Part shown: positions 1-12,528 of the stretch, one piece after another
Layout of the letters: each line of letters starts with the position of its first letter
Numbering within the stretch: the first letter of the stretch is position 1
From: Sarcomyxa edulis
Taxonomy: Eukaryota; Basidiomycota; Agaricomycetes; Agaricales; Mycenaceae
DNA length: 64,000 nucleotides
Direction: 5' to 3'
NCBI GenBank assembly: GCA_009761415.1
Contig: QUOL01000017.1
Span: 248,001 to 312,000 of the forward strand
Translations under genes and position numbers: made by a program
The notes under the pieces: generated by a model
Told to the model about the DNA's origin: nothing
What the model saw: the letters and a program-made list of their open reading frames with translations, nothing else
The model's database searches: none

Positions 1-830
1 GGAGCAGGTGGGGGAGGCGGCTTCTTCTTAGCAGGGCTCTGCTTCGGCACCGCGTTCTGATTTTCCCGAACATAGTCCTTGATGAAGTCAATGTTTTGTT
101 CGATAATTTCTTTGTCCACGCCAGTACTTTCTAACCGGCCCAGGAATGCAGTCCAAGATGGGTCAACACCTGTAGATGTGAAGCCCGAGTCGGAAACTCC
201 CATATGCGCGACGTGCACGAAAGAACCTGAAGTCGGTCCTGAAATCATGGATTTATCGATTTTACCACCCTTGGTGACTTTCTTTTTCTTCTCGGACTGG
301 GGTTTCGCTGGGAAGCAATGGGTCAGTATGAGAAGTGGAAGTGGAACATGAAGTCCAAATTTGACGCACAGGTCTTCGAGTCCTTCTTGTCCTTCTTCGT
401 CTGAACCTTCTTGAAGAAAGTCTTGGCCTCCCCCTCGTCGACGAACACGAAGCCAATCATGCATTCCTACGAAATAACCATCGTAAGGTCATAGCCCCGC
501 ATTCAGAGCGTGAACTCTACTCACATCTCCAGCAAAAGAATGAAAGAAGGGTCTATCGGAGAAATACTCGAACCCTTCATACAGTTCATGCTCCCAAATG
601 ACTCCCCTCGTCCCGTTCAAGTCCACTAGTTTGAAAGTGATGGTGTTCTTTAAGTTATCCTTAGACAAAGCCAAAGCCCCTTGCAATCCTGCATACGACC
701 ATTTGTCTGGTTCAGGATAAGCGTAATAAATCCGCACGAGGGCAGCTGTGAAGATTTTGTTGGAAGAATTCGGGATGGCAGCTTTGACTTTAGTTTTGTC
801 GTCTGTGCTGAGCGTAGACTGGGCAGGCAT
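1..830 (-). CDS. LAS17: WASP/Las17-like actin nucleation promoter, 5' part (cut by window edge)
   Basis: Activates the Arp2/3 complex to nucleate branched actin at endocytic patches. Three exons are visible: 525-830, 370-466 and 1-307. Introns are 58 and 62 bases with GTGAGT and GTGCGT donors, and the phases join cleanly. Residues 1 to about 140 form a WH1/EVH1 domain, ending with the typical FVFVDEGEAKTFF segment. A lysine-rich stretch follows (EKKKKVTKGGK), then a CRIB/GBD at about residues 156-171 (ISGPTSGSFVHVAHMG), which in this family binds Rho GTPases. The frame runs into a proline run at the window edge, as expected before the WH2 and acidic tails, which lie outside. The start is the only ATG before the conserved WH1 residues. 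Fungal WASPs vary in keeping the CRIB motif; here it looks intact. Partial because of the edge, not because of damage. Confidence 0.9.
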
Positions 831-1163
831 TGGAGGCGTTCCAGTGTAGATAGATGGATGTTCTGGGGATGAATTGTTGTTTCGTCAAAGGTCGGGCTCC
901 CCGTCGGAGGGTATATTATTATGGTGGCGCGGAAACAAAAGGCTGTAGCCGCTGCGCTGCTGCGAACCTCCATCATCTAAATCACTTCATTTCCACTTGG
1001 TTTCAGTTCTCTCGGGAACTCCTCTGGCATGGCAGGAGGTCTACAAATGGTCAGTTCGAGGGTTATGAATGACCTACAGGATGCATGCAAAAGTCTAAGC
1101 ATCCATGCTGAGATTGACACTTGGAATGAATGCCACTAATGTTGTCGGTGCACATATTACTCT

Positions 1164-1313
1164 CTACTTGTAAATCCTAATTTCTGCCTCTACAGCTACA
1201 TTGCCTGCTGCCTTGGATACTCCTACTACGCCGAAGAAGGCAAAGTTGACCGGCACTGCTGCGCCATTCCAGTGGACATCGAGAATTTGTCCTGATCCAA
1301 GAGTATCCTCCAT
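1164..1313 (-). pseudogene. Orphan C-terminal peptide, probable gene remnant
   Basis: A 49-residue open frame from an ATG at 1313 to a TAG at 1164. It contains a protein-like stretch (QILDVHWNGAAVPVNFAFFG) followed by an alternating hydrophobic tail ending EIRIYK. Upstream frames at 1400-1560 also look weakly coding but are broken by stops, and no convincing splice path joins them. It sits between the ends of the WASP promoter and the oxoprolinase gene. I do not recognise the family. It may be the last exon of a small gene or a relic. Confidence 0.3.
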
Positions 1314-1711
1314 TGCTATCACGAATCATGCTGGTCGACAAGACGCGTATGACTGAGTAGCGAGGAAATCTGGGTATGTTCTCTGTCATGTCAATCAGGA
1401 TGCATCGTTGTTATCGATTCTCGTGTTGGGGCAGCGTGGCGACTCGAGAAGCTTGCTGGACCGTTGGCTTAGCTGGTCTCACCAGATATGAACCAGTGAG
1501 AACCCAGGTCTCTTTCAATGTCAATGCTATGACGCCTTTTACATGTTTTATCTGCTTCTCAAACTATTAGGGATGTCAGAGGTAGCAGAAGATCGAACAC
1601 TTGCACGCCACTTTGTCTAAGTGGGACGCCGTCGTAAACGACTAAAGGTCACCAAATATACCGATAGATCAATACTGTCTCAAGCTAGAAGTTTACAGTC
1701 GCAGTTTGAAA

Positions 1712-4061
1712 TCAAAATCCTGCTTGAGCCGCAGCTCTCTCCGCGATACTACCTCTAGGTTCCCAAGCTTTGACATGAGGAACGCCGTCGAACCCTCGAT
1801 CTTCTCCGCCCCCCTCAACTGCACCCCAGGCACCCGCCCCAGGAGTCTCGATCAACAGACGATCACCCTTTCCCATCCAAACAGTCGCTTTGCCCCCGAT
1901 ATTTATTTCGCGCGTCCGGGTCTTGCAATCTTCAGAGTCGTCATCATCTGTAAGATCGCCATCTTCCTGCCGTAGTTTTTTCAACCAGGTATTGCGTCCG
2001 AAAGCTCCAGGCCCACCGCCTTCCATGCCGTACGGCTGTCTTGTCCTCCGCTGATGTCTCTAGTAAGTAAAACAAATCACGGTGGAGAAAAGAACCGACT
2101 CACTTCAGATAGAATAGACACCTGCATAGGCTCTAACATCTCGATCTCTCGGATGACCCCTTCTCCCCCTCGCCATTTACCCACACCGCCAGATCCTTGC
2201 CGCAACGCAAACTGATGAAGCATCACAGGATACCTCCTTTCGAGAATCTCTACATCTCCAATTCGGGTGTTGGTGATATGTGTATGAACACCGGAGGTCC
2301 CATGCCAATTGGGGCCTGCACCGGAGCCGCCTGCGATGGTCTGCCGAGGAGAGTCAGCGTTCAGCTGTGACTGTACATGGACAGAGAGATACCTACTTCA
2401 TAATAACCCCATCCAGCGACATTGTTTCCATTCTTATCTTTCCCCCCAGCGCCAAACGTCAAGTTACTGCTCTCACCATTCAGTGATGGGGATACCAACA
2501 GGATATGCGTTTGCTTACTTGGTACATCCTTGGCTGGCCGCACAGGCATGGAACGCTTTTAGAACGACATCCACGATACGTTGCGATGTCAGTACATTTC
2601 CTCCACACACCGCTGCTGTCCGGGACGGCGATAGTAAGGACTTCTTCGGTATCTTGACTATAAATCAGACCGTTGGGATTTGTTGGACTCTGGTCTGTAA
2701 TGAAGTACGAGATGGTACGTACTCTCGAGGGGAACGAGGCAGCCGGCATTGAGTGGAATCTCAACATCTAGCATGGATCGCATGCAGTAAATGATGGCAG
2801 AATGGACAACAGATATGGGCGCGTTCAGATTTCCTCTGACTTCGCAGCCTGTTCCGGAGAAGTCAAGAACAGCGGAACCATCCTTTTCATTGATGTCGAC
2901 TTTTAATTGGATCTATGGAGGATTCGTTAAGGCGAGTAGACTGATGTTATTCGTCTGCTTGGACTTACCGGAGAACCATCGTCGAGGTAGTCTATAGCAC
3001 TCAGAACGTTTGTTCCTGCGCGTCGAACGACATCACGGAGTAGGTTGCGCACGGAGTTTTCCGCGTTTACACGGATATGGTACATATATTCTTGGACGGT
3101 ATCGAGACCGTAGTCATCGACGACTACATGAATCTCAGCACAGTGGGAAACCGAAATAAATATACACCTACTGGCGTGAATCAACTGGATGCCCTTATGG
3201 TTTGCCGCAATTTGCTGATAAAGAAAACACGGAGTCAGAGGGGTGTAAGATCAGTAGAATGGGGGACCTACCGCCTTGAGATCGCTTTCAACATCTCGAA
3301 TGTTTCGGCATCCAGAGCTTCCAGGGTATTGACTAGGTTTATCGATCATGTATTCCAGAAGGCCTTTCCTGTCAAAAATTCCACCGTTCACAATTTTAAG
3401 GCTAACAATCTCTGCGCCTTCCTCAAATATATTAACAGAAGTCGGAGGCATGGAACCTGGGAGTACATTTGCGTTTCAAAGGTTGGCATATCAGGATTTA
3501 GAAAGATTAATCTGCAAGACTTGCCAGGAAGAATGCCACCAATATCGGCATGATGTCCTCGTGAAGCAGTAAAGAAAATAATCTCCTTTGATTGAGAGTC
3601 AAAAACTGGGGTGATAATCGTGATATCTGGGAGATGACTAGTGAAGAATCAACATCAAGAGGTGGCAGTTATCGGGTTTCACGCTCACGATCCGCCTGCA
3701 TGGGGAGAGTTGGTCATCAGAACGTCTCCTTCTTTCAACTCACTGCCATACAGCTCTAGCTGATATTTGACAGCACTGCCGCCGAGGTTAGCATCACTTT
3801 GTCGAGATAATTAACGACTCACAAACTCATCGAACCGAGATGGATAGGAATGTAGGGGAAATTCGCGACTAGATCGCCATCTGGAGCGAACAAAGCACAG
3901 GAAAAATCAAGCCTCTCTTTGATATTCGTGCTGATGGCTGTTTTCTGAAGACTTCTACCCATAGCTTCAGCTACCGACATGAAGCGATTAGAAAACAGAG
4001 TCAGGATGATAGGATCAGGTCCTTTAGGATACTTTGCGCCAGGATTGTTCGACATCGCCAT
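1712..4061 (-). CDS. 5-oxoprolinase B-subunit (HyuB) domain protein, lacking the A half
   Basis: About 700 residues covering the whole hydantoinase B/oxoprolinase domain. It runs from [20 protein letters not shown] through [37 protein letters not shown] and [18 protein letters not shown] to [15 protein letters not shown] and a C-terminal ETPGAGAWG. Around ten introns can be traced; one after LPG has a GC donor (G|GCAAGT). Eukaryotic 5-oxoprolinase (glutathione cycle, ATP-dependent opening of 5-oxoproline) normally has an ATP-binding HyuA half of about 700 residues in front. Here there is no room for it, because the divergent UBR7 gene starts at 4337. The start used is the first ATG after the last upstream acceptor. 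Whether the B half alone is functional, or is a truncated gene left by a rearrangement, cannot be told from sequence. The frame is otherwise undamaged. Confidence 0.8.
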
Positions 4062-4336
4062 GATGGGATAGAGTAGCTGTTCCAAGATGAGTATGAGAGT
4101 TTATAACATCTAAATTCCGTCAAGATTCCGAAAGGGCAGTCGACGATGGACGTCGTGACTGAGTCGCGATCGATCAGCTTGGACTGGGGTTTTGGCGGAC
4201 CGTGACAGAGTGTGACTACCCCGGTCCCCTCTGCTGGGTCCCACCATCGACATTTTACGCTTTCGTATATATCTCGTCGGTCTTCTGGAATACTCCTTTC
4301 AAGCTGTTGGGGATATACTTTCAGAAATTCGCTGTC
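4062..4336. promoter_or_regulatory. Short divergent intergenic region, HyuB gene / UBR7
   Basis: 275 bases between two oppositely oriented genes, so it presumably holds both promoters. No clear TATA box was seen. On the minus strand an open frame (4080-4375) contains SKLIDRDSVTTSIVDCPFG, faintly reminiscent of the end of an oxoprolinase A domain (a GP..LID..ST motif). It could be a residue of the missing half. Confidence 0.4.
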
Positions 4337-6127
4337 ATGTCTGCTACTCTTACGGATTATATCGACTCCCAACATGATCTAGTCGAGGAAGCCTCTCTTG
4401 CGTCAGTCAGAGCATTTAAATCATGATCTATCCAATGTATTGACCTAACTGATCTACAGCCTTCCCCACCAATTCTCTAAGTGCTCATACTCTCTAGGTC
4501 ATATCAGGTCAGTAACCTTGCTAAAAAAAACGGAAGTCGGTACTGAACGAATCCTGGAAAGACAAGCAGTTTACTTGTGCTTGACATGTCCTGAGACTCG
4601 TGGTTTTTGTTCAGGTGATTTGACAGAGAACTGGAGCTCTCCGTGTTGCTGATCTGACTCTTTAGCGTGCTCCATTGCCTGCCATACATCCCACGAACAG
4701 ATTGAGCTGTTTCCGAAACGGAACTTTCGTTGTGATTGTCCGACTACAGCCATGGCTAATTCCTGCACTCTACATACAACTTCGGAACCAGAAAATACAT
4801 CAAATATATATGGACAGAACTTCAGAGGTCTCTTCTGCCGATGCGGAAGACCATATGATCCTAACACGGAAAGAGAGACCATGATTCAATGCCTGGCGTG
4901 TGAGGTTCGTACTGCTCAGATTAAATGGTCATCCTTGCTCATTAGATAGAATTCTTATCTATTATATGCATCAGGACTGGTTTCACGAATCCTGCTGTAA
5001 TCTGCGGGAACGGCCTTCTTCGCGAGAGCCGTCGACTGAGCCACAGACCGAGAAATCTGATGTTGAAGAAGTGGACAACCAAGATGACGCTGCGTCACAG
5101 GCCTCTTCCTCGGGTCTTCCTCCCCCGCTGCTTTCGGCCTCGGACTACGATACTTTCGTATGCGCGTCATGCGTGTCTGACATTCCTGAGCTACGACGAT
5201 TAGCCGGAACCCAAGGCGTGATGATGGTCATTCGTGACAGTCTCACTACTGCTTGGAAAGTCTTGAGGGACAGTCCTGATGCTTCGCGCGACCAAACTGA
5301 TAACGAGGATCCTGATACTGTACCTACCGCCGCGGGAACAAAACGTTCTCTGCCTGCATCAGGCGTGGATATACCCGAAGCAAAACGGGCTCGTGTAGCC
5401 TCACCGTCGGATTCCATATCTATATCCACCGCACTTCGATGTCAGGCTCCACCCCCCAATCCGGTAGCTCAAAGATTCCTTTTAAATCCAAGTATAGACT
5501 CCGATTTCACTGGAGACCTTTTCCTAACAGAGGGATGGCGAGACAGATGGTGCCGGTGTCCTTCTGTAAGCTTCATATATCCATCCCCTTCATTTCCGTA
5601 AATAACGACTTCCTGTCTCTTCTAAAGTGTCTCCCAGCTCTTGAGAAACGACCATTTCTTTTAGAAGAAGAAGACACCTATGAACCTCCTGAAGACCCGG
5701 ATTCAGGTATATCCTACTTTTCCCTATTTCCACGGATCCAGCATTATGCCGTCTTGCATTACTCGTGCGACAACATTGACAGAACACCTTGATTTTCACA
5801 GCACTATCACTAGAAGAACTCGGTATGCGTGCGCTAGAACGCCTTCCTCGTGACCGAGCTATCGACGGTATTCACGCTTTCAATGCGATGAGGTGCGTTA
5901 CTATTTCTTTCTGATCAACTTTCGCCTCTGAACAGGCGTGTCAATCGCCGAGGATTTGTTTTATTGCCAAGGATCATATGCTCATCTCATTTCGCACCTG
6001 CCTTTTTAGAGACGAACTGACGAAGTATTTGCGCCCCTTCGCACAAGAAGGGAAGGTGGTCAATGAGACCGATGTCAGGTCCTTTTTTGAATCACTGACC
6101 GAAGCCCACCAAAAGAGTCGTCATTGA
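4337..6127 (+). CDS. UBR7: UBR7-type E3 ubiquitin ligase (UBR box plus PHD finger)
   Basis: 427 residues in eight exons: 4337-4401, 4460-4507, 4562-4614, 4666-4904, 4975-5565, 5628-5706, 5802-5892 and 6010-6127. All phases agree. The N-terminal UBR box has the cysteine/histidine ladder (KCSYSLGHIRQ, VYLCLTCPETRGFCS, CSIACHTSHEQIELF, NFRCDCPT). A PHD-like finger follows (LFCRCGRPYDPN, MIQCLACEDWFHESCCN, then YDTFVCASCVSDIP). After it come an acidic linker, a basic KRARVASPSD patch and a conserved C-terminal part (LPALEKRPFLLEEEDTYEPP). Family members act in the nucleus; human UBR7 has been reported to ubiquitylate histone H2B. The length matches fungal orthologs. It is transcribed divergently from the HyuB gene. 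Confidence 0.93.
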
Positions 6128-8701
6128 ATGTCTAAAGGTTTTCCAGTTGTGAGTGCCTTCAACTCACGCTTAAGATAGACACCTGACGTCCTATTCTTCC
6201 GAGATAGCGAACTTAGGGCATGTTACTATCTGCTGCGTAAGCAGCACGCTTGCACGCTTGGATGATGTCTCCAACTTATCGACGATTGTAATTTTTTTGG
6301 TATACACTCACGCTTTATTGCCTCGACACTTTCCCAGTCTTCCGACAATCTGGCCATTGGAACCTTCTGCCATCATGCCGAGGCTAGAATACACGTCTTA
6401 GTCCTCGTAGAAGTACTGTCAAAATACTCACGGCTCCGCCCTTGCACCCAGCACTCGGTCATTATTACACTCGCATGAGGATATTCCCATCTCTATTTAC
6501 TTCATTGAAACTATCTGGCACACAGGTCTGATTCAACGCTTGAATGTTTTCGGTCCATTCAACTATTCCATTGACTTGTCGAGACTTTAGGCGTTTTTCG
6601 ACCGCGTAATTGGCAGTGTCGGTCAGTCCTCATTTGTTTTTCATGCGCTGCATGTATGTGTCTATGTGTCCCACGTCCACTGTGCCTTTTTGATAATTTA
6701 ATTCTCCAGATAACTATCACTGATGTCGGCCACGCTTTCTCCTGCGTTTTGTATCTCAACCGAGTCGATTTGAACTGTACCATCGAGTGTCTCGAAAACA
6801 CCTTCGAAAGCTTGGCTAATCAGTCTTCTGGCGTGGATCGATTCCGTAGACATAAGACGGGGTGCTGTCATAGCTTCTGATGCGCATACAATGTTGATGC
6901 GATTATCAGAAACCTGGCCTCAGCGTGCTCAAGGCCATAACCCCTTTTGAAACGGTCTCAATCCCGCATTTCCACTGTTCGTATCTAATCCGCCTGTCGC
7001 ACCCATCATGCATGGGTCCCGGTTTGTCCAGCCCCCGCCGGTAAAGCTCTACTTGTGAGACATTTTCGCTTTCTCCATATACTCGAAATTGTTGCCCTCT
7101 CCTCAAAAGTTCCAGAACAGTGGCCACCGGCCATGTGTTCGCGACCCAGTGCGTCTATTCTGAGGCTGCGTTGATTTGCCGGTGATCTGGTTTGCTCGTG
7201 TATGTATCAAATCTTCCTTTGTCCTATTCTTTCCTAGTAAGTCCTTATTTTATTCAAAGCGTGAGGCTTATGCAGGCACTATCTATCGTAAATAACAAGC
7301 AATGCTCCCAGCTCCTCGTATATCTTCCCTGGAATGTTTTTGGAATATTCTACTCGGTATCAGCTCGGCTTTTGATAAAGCTTGTCAGTGTTTGCGTGAG
7401 TAATTCCCTGCGTATCTTACGCTACCACACTCATCAAAAGCCCATTAGAAACATCTCATGTACGCTGGAGTGACCTCGACTTCCTTTATCGAGGCACGCC
7501 GAGGTTTTTTGCAGATCCCGCCATGTGACTTCGATTTTATCCGTCAAATGCCTTGGAACGCGTGCTGATGGAATCACGAAGAAGCCAACGATGTAACTAT
7601 TTTGTGGCGTTCGCCTTTTTCGGCTCGGATTTCACGGAGGTCTCCTTAACAGAAAGCAATGAAAACGGCCGCCTGTGCAAGTAGGTATATACGATGTCGT
7701 ACAGTATATCCGTCCCTTTCGCGTCCACAGCCAGGCATTACCTACTATCACAACCATGTCCGGTGACTTCACTGACACGAACGAACCTGCTGACCGGTCT
7801 TGCAGGGTCGGTCAGTTAGAGTTGCCAGAGCCCAAATCTCGAATCTGCGAAGTACATCGTCGGTTACGAGCATTCCCGATTCATGGTCTCCGATATACAT
7901 CCGTCATTGGAGATTGTGGGAATCAGGGTAAAGACTTTGTTAGCCATGATGGGACTGCATAACTCCAGACCGTAACATTTGACTGTTGACTACCCTTCAC
8001 CTTTGATAGCGCTCGATGATCAGAACAAGAATGAGTCAAAGACAGTGTTATAGTAACCTAAGTAAGCAGTCTCACGTACTTATGAACTTGAAGTATACGG
8101 TGCTCATCCCGAGGTCATTTACAGGTCTCATTTGACAGGTCGAGCCCCCACGACGAGGCCCATAATCGGAACTTATGTGAAAGGCCTATGCGGAACTCTC
8201 CTTTCGACGGACTTTCTTGACGTTTGATATTGGGTTTGTCAAGGGAGTCTGCGACTAGAAGTCCGAGTCACTCAGCTTTAGCTTATAGATAGATCTAATT
8301 TCAGACTCAGAGCTCAATCCAGTTCCTGTCGAGATATCCAAATCCAAGGCAAGATCCTGCTGGTATAATTGTGGTACATGTCTAAGAAGGAACAAAAGGG
8401 TCTGGTATCAAGAACAGGGTGCAATACAACAGCAGCAGAAACAATAGGACTGATAAACGAAATCTCGAAACCGACAGAGTGATGAATTTCAAGTCCAGTA
8501 AAGAAAGTTAAGAGAAGATAAAATAAGTACAACGACAGGCTTGACGCAAAGTGCGACCTGCAGGCTATTGACTCCTCGAAACCTAAGAGTTATTTTCGAG
8601 TGGTTGAACACAATGATGAAAGTTAAACCTTTCGAGCTGGGTCGATCATCAGTTTTGGAGTGTCATTCAGAAGTTACATATACTTACAGAGTCGTCATGT
8701 C
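6128..8701. other. Gene-poor stretch, nothing supported
   Basis: Contains only short open frames (largest about 95 codons, 7675-7962) without recognisable domains or consistent splice chains. I searched both strands for the missing oxoprolinase A-domain motifs and saw nothing convincing. It includes the 3' flanks of UBR7 and of the acyl-CoA oxidase-like gene, which converge here. Confidence 0.5.
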
Positions 8702-10672
8702 CTATAGCATGGCTTGGAATTGAGCAACTTCCGGGATCGCGTTCCCTGTGAAAACGGGAAGATCCGCCAGATACGATTTCCACGCCGCGTCCGAGACAAT
8801 GGGGGCGGAGACATATTTATCGATGCGGAGGTCAGAAAGGTACTTTGCGAGGTGTGGTAGCATCGAAGTCACTGCCTTGTCCTCGCGGATGAACTGATCC
8901 AGTCGGGAAATGCCGACACGCTCTGAATACCAAGCACGATCTTGTCGTATGACGGAGCATTCATAGATGTCGAGTATGTGCCTAGGAAGCCCTGATTTTA
9001 CGGCCGCAGAATATGCGAGCGCGTGACCCATTGCTTCGATGACGTGCTGCGACTGTGGAAGGAGAAGAGCATTGAACGCATCACTCCGATGACCTGAGGA
9101 GATGGTGCTGAGTAGCTGCGAATTCTCTTCGAGGAGTGATGACGCGTGACGAGCAAGGATAGATTCAGTGGGCTCGGGAAGTGGGACTTGGTATCGTCCA
9201 AGCAGCAGTTCAGAGAACAATCGGATACAAAGAGTCATGATATCGCCTTCAGCGATTATGACTCCCTTCCCGTCATTCTAAGTCAAACCGTCGAATCAAT
9301 ACCGACACTCAAACTGAAGAAATACTAATAGCGTACCTCGATACGAGCCAGATAATTATGTTCAAAAGTTCCCTGAGCACCACAGCGCTCAGCGATCTCG
9401 GATACAGAGCGCTGGAAATGACGGCAAACGGTGGCTTTCACAATGACAGACATTGCATGTCGAACACGGTGGTCCATGCCACTTTCGAAGGCAGCCTTGA
9501 GAACGAGAGGGAACCAGTTATCCATGACCATACCCACTGCAGTGGCTTCTACGATAGGCCACTGCTGGGTGCGGAATGAAATGATAGGTAGAGGGTCACT
9601 TCCTTTTCCCGCGATGCAGCGATGCATAGAGTAGCGGCCGCCAATATAAGCACAAGCTTTGATAGCTGAAATCCAGGGAGCTGGGACAGCCATGGTACCG
9701 AGCTGTATTCTCCAGATTTCATCCCACCATGCTTCCAAAGGATGGTCTGGCATTGAATAATCGAAGGGATCGGCAGCAACGAGGGCAGTATGCGGTAGGC
9801 TGATTTGAAAGCATCAATATCCTGGAAGTAGCAATTCAATTTGGATCGAATTCGACTCACTGTACATGATCGAAGCGGGTGATCGAGAAGTCAAGAGGGC
9901 CCGTCCCCGAACGAGTTGGCAATCTGATAGAACCGACACCGCGATACATCTCGCGTTCGTTGCAGATTGGAACGATGAAGAACCTGGCGCCCCTATCTTG
10001 GCCATCGACGATCATTTTGGCCATCACCAAAGCGACCTTGGGAATACCGAAGAGAGGTGTAGAAGCCGGCATAAATCTGAAGAACGCGTCAGCTTTAATT
10101 GAACCGCGAGTTCCGAAGGGACATACTTAGCAGCTTCCTCTCGGGGTGTATTGAGGATAAAACCGCTGGCGGTCTTTGTTGCAGTGGTTTCGATGTTGTA
10201 AGCGTCTAATCCATGACCTCGTTCCGAGAGGAGGTATATCCCCACGGTCTCAAATCGAAGCAGACGGTCAACAAGTGAACGAAGATCTGGCCGAGACTGA
10301 GATAAACAAGCATATTAGCGCACGCATAGGCAAGAAGTAAGATTGAATATTGTACCTTCAAATGACGGGAGAGAGTTCCGATGGTAAGCCCTACATGCGC
10401 AGCCAAAATTGTGAACATGGCTATGTCAAGGCAGCATATAGGATCGGTCATCATAGCCCAGAATTTGTTGGAGCAGAACTGGACATCCGATGCGGTGAGA
10501 CCTGATAAAAGGTGCCATAAGCTCGGAACGGTGAAAAATAGTACAACGAGAACTAACGGTATGTCTGGATGACGAGCTTCGCCCGTTTATAGGACAAGGC
10601 GACGCGGTCATTGGGAGAAAGAAACTCGACCTTCTCTTGGAACAAAGGGTGACGGTAGAGTTCGCTCGACAT
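8702..10672 (-). CDS. Acyl-CoA oxidase/dehydrogenase-like flavoenzyme
   Basis: 561 residues from six exons: 10558-10672, 10356-10501, 10127-10296, 9861-10076, 9337-9799 and 8702-9277, summing to 1686 bases. It has the fungal acyl-CoA oxidase-like layout. The N-terminal helical part reads LSPNDRVALSYKRAKLVIQT and FWAMMTDPICCLDIAMFTIL. The central strand region holds LLSERGHGLDAYNIETTATK and PREEAAKYVP, the flavin/substrate-binding part. The C-terminal helical half includes GTMAVPAPWISAIKACAYIG and RCGAQGTFEHNYLARIE. It would use FAD to oxidise an acyl-CoA or similar thioester; no C-terminal SKL peroxisomal signal is seen (it ends QFQAML). The start is the first ATG; an in-frame TGA lies just upstream, but acceptor-like AGs between them leave room for a further 5' exon. 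Confidence 0.8.
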
Positions 10673-12528
10673 ATCAGCTTCGGGGAAGACTTGATCTCAA
10701 AAGTAAGGGTGGAGCGTGCTCTTTTAAACATAAGTACCCGTACCGGCTGAGTCCAGAAGGCCAGTATGGGATTCCGTTTTGGATCACATATATTACCGAA
10801 GCCCACCAGAAAGAATTTCGATTCGCAAGGCGATCGGGACATGTTGGGAACCACTTGCATCAGGGACAAGATAAAGTGAAGTGTCGTCAATCTGGTAGAT
10901 AATCCACGAGGGCTTGTGAATTTGTACCGAAGAAAGGAGATCGGCAACAGTTCATGGCGAAAGTGGGTCAAGTCAATCCACGGAGGCGACCAGTTCAGGG
11001 AATGTCGTAAGCGTTCCGGGAGAAAGACGTACTTTAGCTGCACATCAAAATAAATGGACAGGAATCCCAGTTGATGCCTGAAGTGGGGTGAGAAGGATAA
11101 GTATAATCAGGACCTCAAAATCAGAACCTACTCTACTAAAGGAGCCAGGTCTGGGGAAGTCTCCGCGAAATTCGGGTAGCAAGAGCACAAGTACCGCGAT
11201 TCATTCTTCGTTGAGATTAACAGACACCGGACTCGTGGATATGAATTTCGAAATGCTCTCAAAGAGTCTCAAAGTCTGAAAAATGCGACTCGGAAGGAGG
11301 GCGTGTCACATCTGTCACAAAGTGTCACGCTCAAGCCGGTCACATCCCACCACTTTCTCAAGAAATTCCAAGTATACCCATCATATGATGTTCTATGTCA
11401 CCTTACCAGCGTGAAACCATCATCTAAACTCCTTGGGCGTCAAAACAGAAAAACCGACCACAAAATCTGATTCTGATTCACTTTTAAAAGTACTATTCCA
11501 GCTGTTGCAATCTTTGACGTTGGGTTGATGTCTGGTCTCGCTAGATCTCACCTGTGGTGTGCATTTGTTCCCTCTGTTGCGTTTTGAACTCTGATATCGG
11601 ATGCTCCAGCAATTCTCCGTGACCGTATCTATAGTCGCTTCCGGATCACTCCTCCGCCGAGTATACTGCTCGTTCCTACCTATACGTGAGGCCTCTAAAC
11701 AACCGAATTCGTGGAGTTTTGGCATCATCGTTGGACGGTCGTCCCGGATCATTCGAAAATAGTGACGAAATTACGGTTATGAAGCAACAATGGGGCACGC
11801 TGCATGCCGAGGCCGAGCGAGGCCCACGATGAACCCGCGTTTCTGTTGGGCACGTCTTGATTCGACAGATTCGAAGCCCAAAAAGAAAGCACCCTCACAC
11901 CATCGGTACCGTCTTTGAGCGCCTGACGACCTGGCGTACATGCCATCCATCAGTACTCGGTACTCAGTGGTAACATCTTCTCAAATCCAATAAAATTTTC
12001 ATCCCCATGTTATCTGATTATATGATGAAGCGATACACAGGCGCATGCATCCTTCAAGAGATTCCCGCGCCACAACCTGCGTGAAGTTCCTTGTATCCTC
12101 TTACATAGATGGAGATAATGAACGTGTTTCCCGTTGATTGATGCCACCTTTCCTCCAAATGGATTCATACAGGATATATTTGGGATATAAACCTCTACAG
12201 CAAGCTTCATGATGCATGAGCGCTGACCTCCCAAAAACTTTCTACGAAAAATGCGACCTGATGTGAGAATCAAATGATGTATTATACTACTGCTGGCTGA
12301 CGTGAGGAATCCCGCTCTATTTTTACAGAAAGAAGCACAGAAGGCGTGTCAGACGACGAGAACCAGAAGGAAACATCCCACCAGATAGAGACATGGGAAA
12401 TTTTTTTGGCTGCGCTACCTATACTTACTTGATGCGTTCTCTTGACATGTGTTCGTCTCCTTCGACGAACCTCCTCTCTTACCACTATCGTTATCACGTC
12501 GATATTTGGTTCTAGCCAGCAATTCGCC
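10673..12528. other. Intergenic region, no supported gene
   Basis: Holds the upstream regions of two divergent genes. Open frames here (for example 110 codons on the minus strand at 11420-11752) have random-looking composition and no neighbours to splice to. A cluster of GTCACA/TGTCAC words at 11303-11345 (three or four copies within about 40 bases) could be a regulator site, but this is speculative. Confidence 0.45.

Noticed and set aside
6900..7130. Possible remnant of the oxoprolinase A domain (LYRRGLDKPGPMHD)
   Set aside because: Motif likeness is weak and none of the other A-domain signatures is nearby on either strand.
11420..11752. 110-codon minus-strand frame
   Set aside because: Random-looking composition, no neighbours to splice with, no domain.
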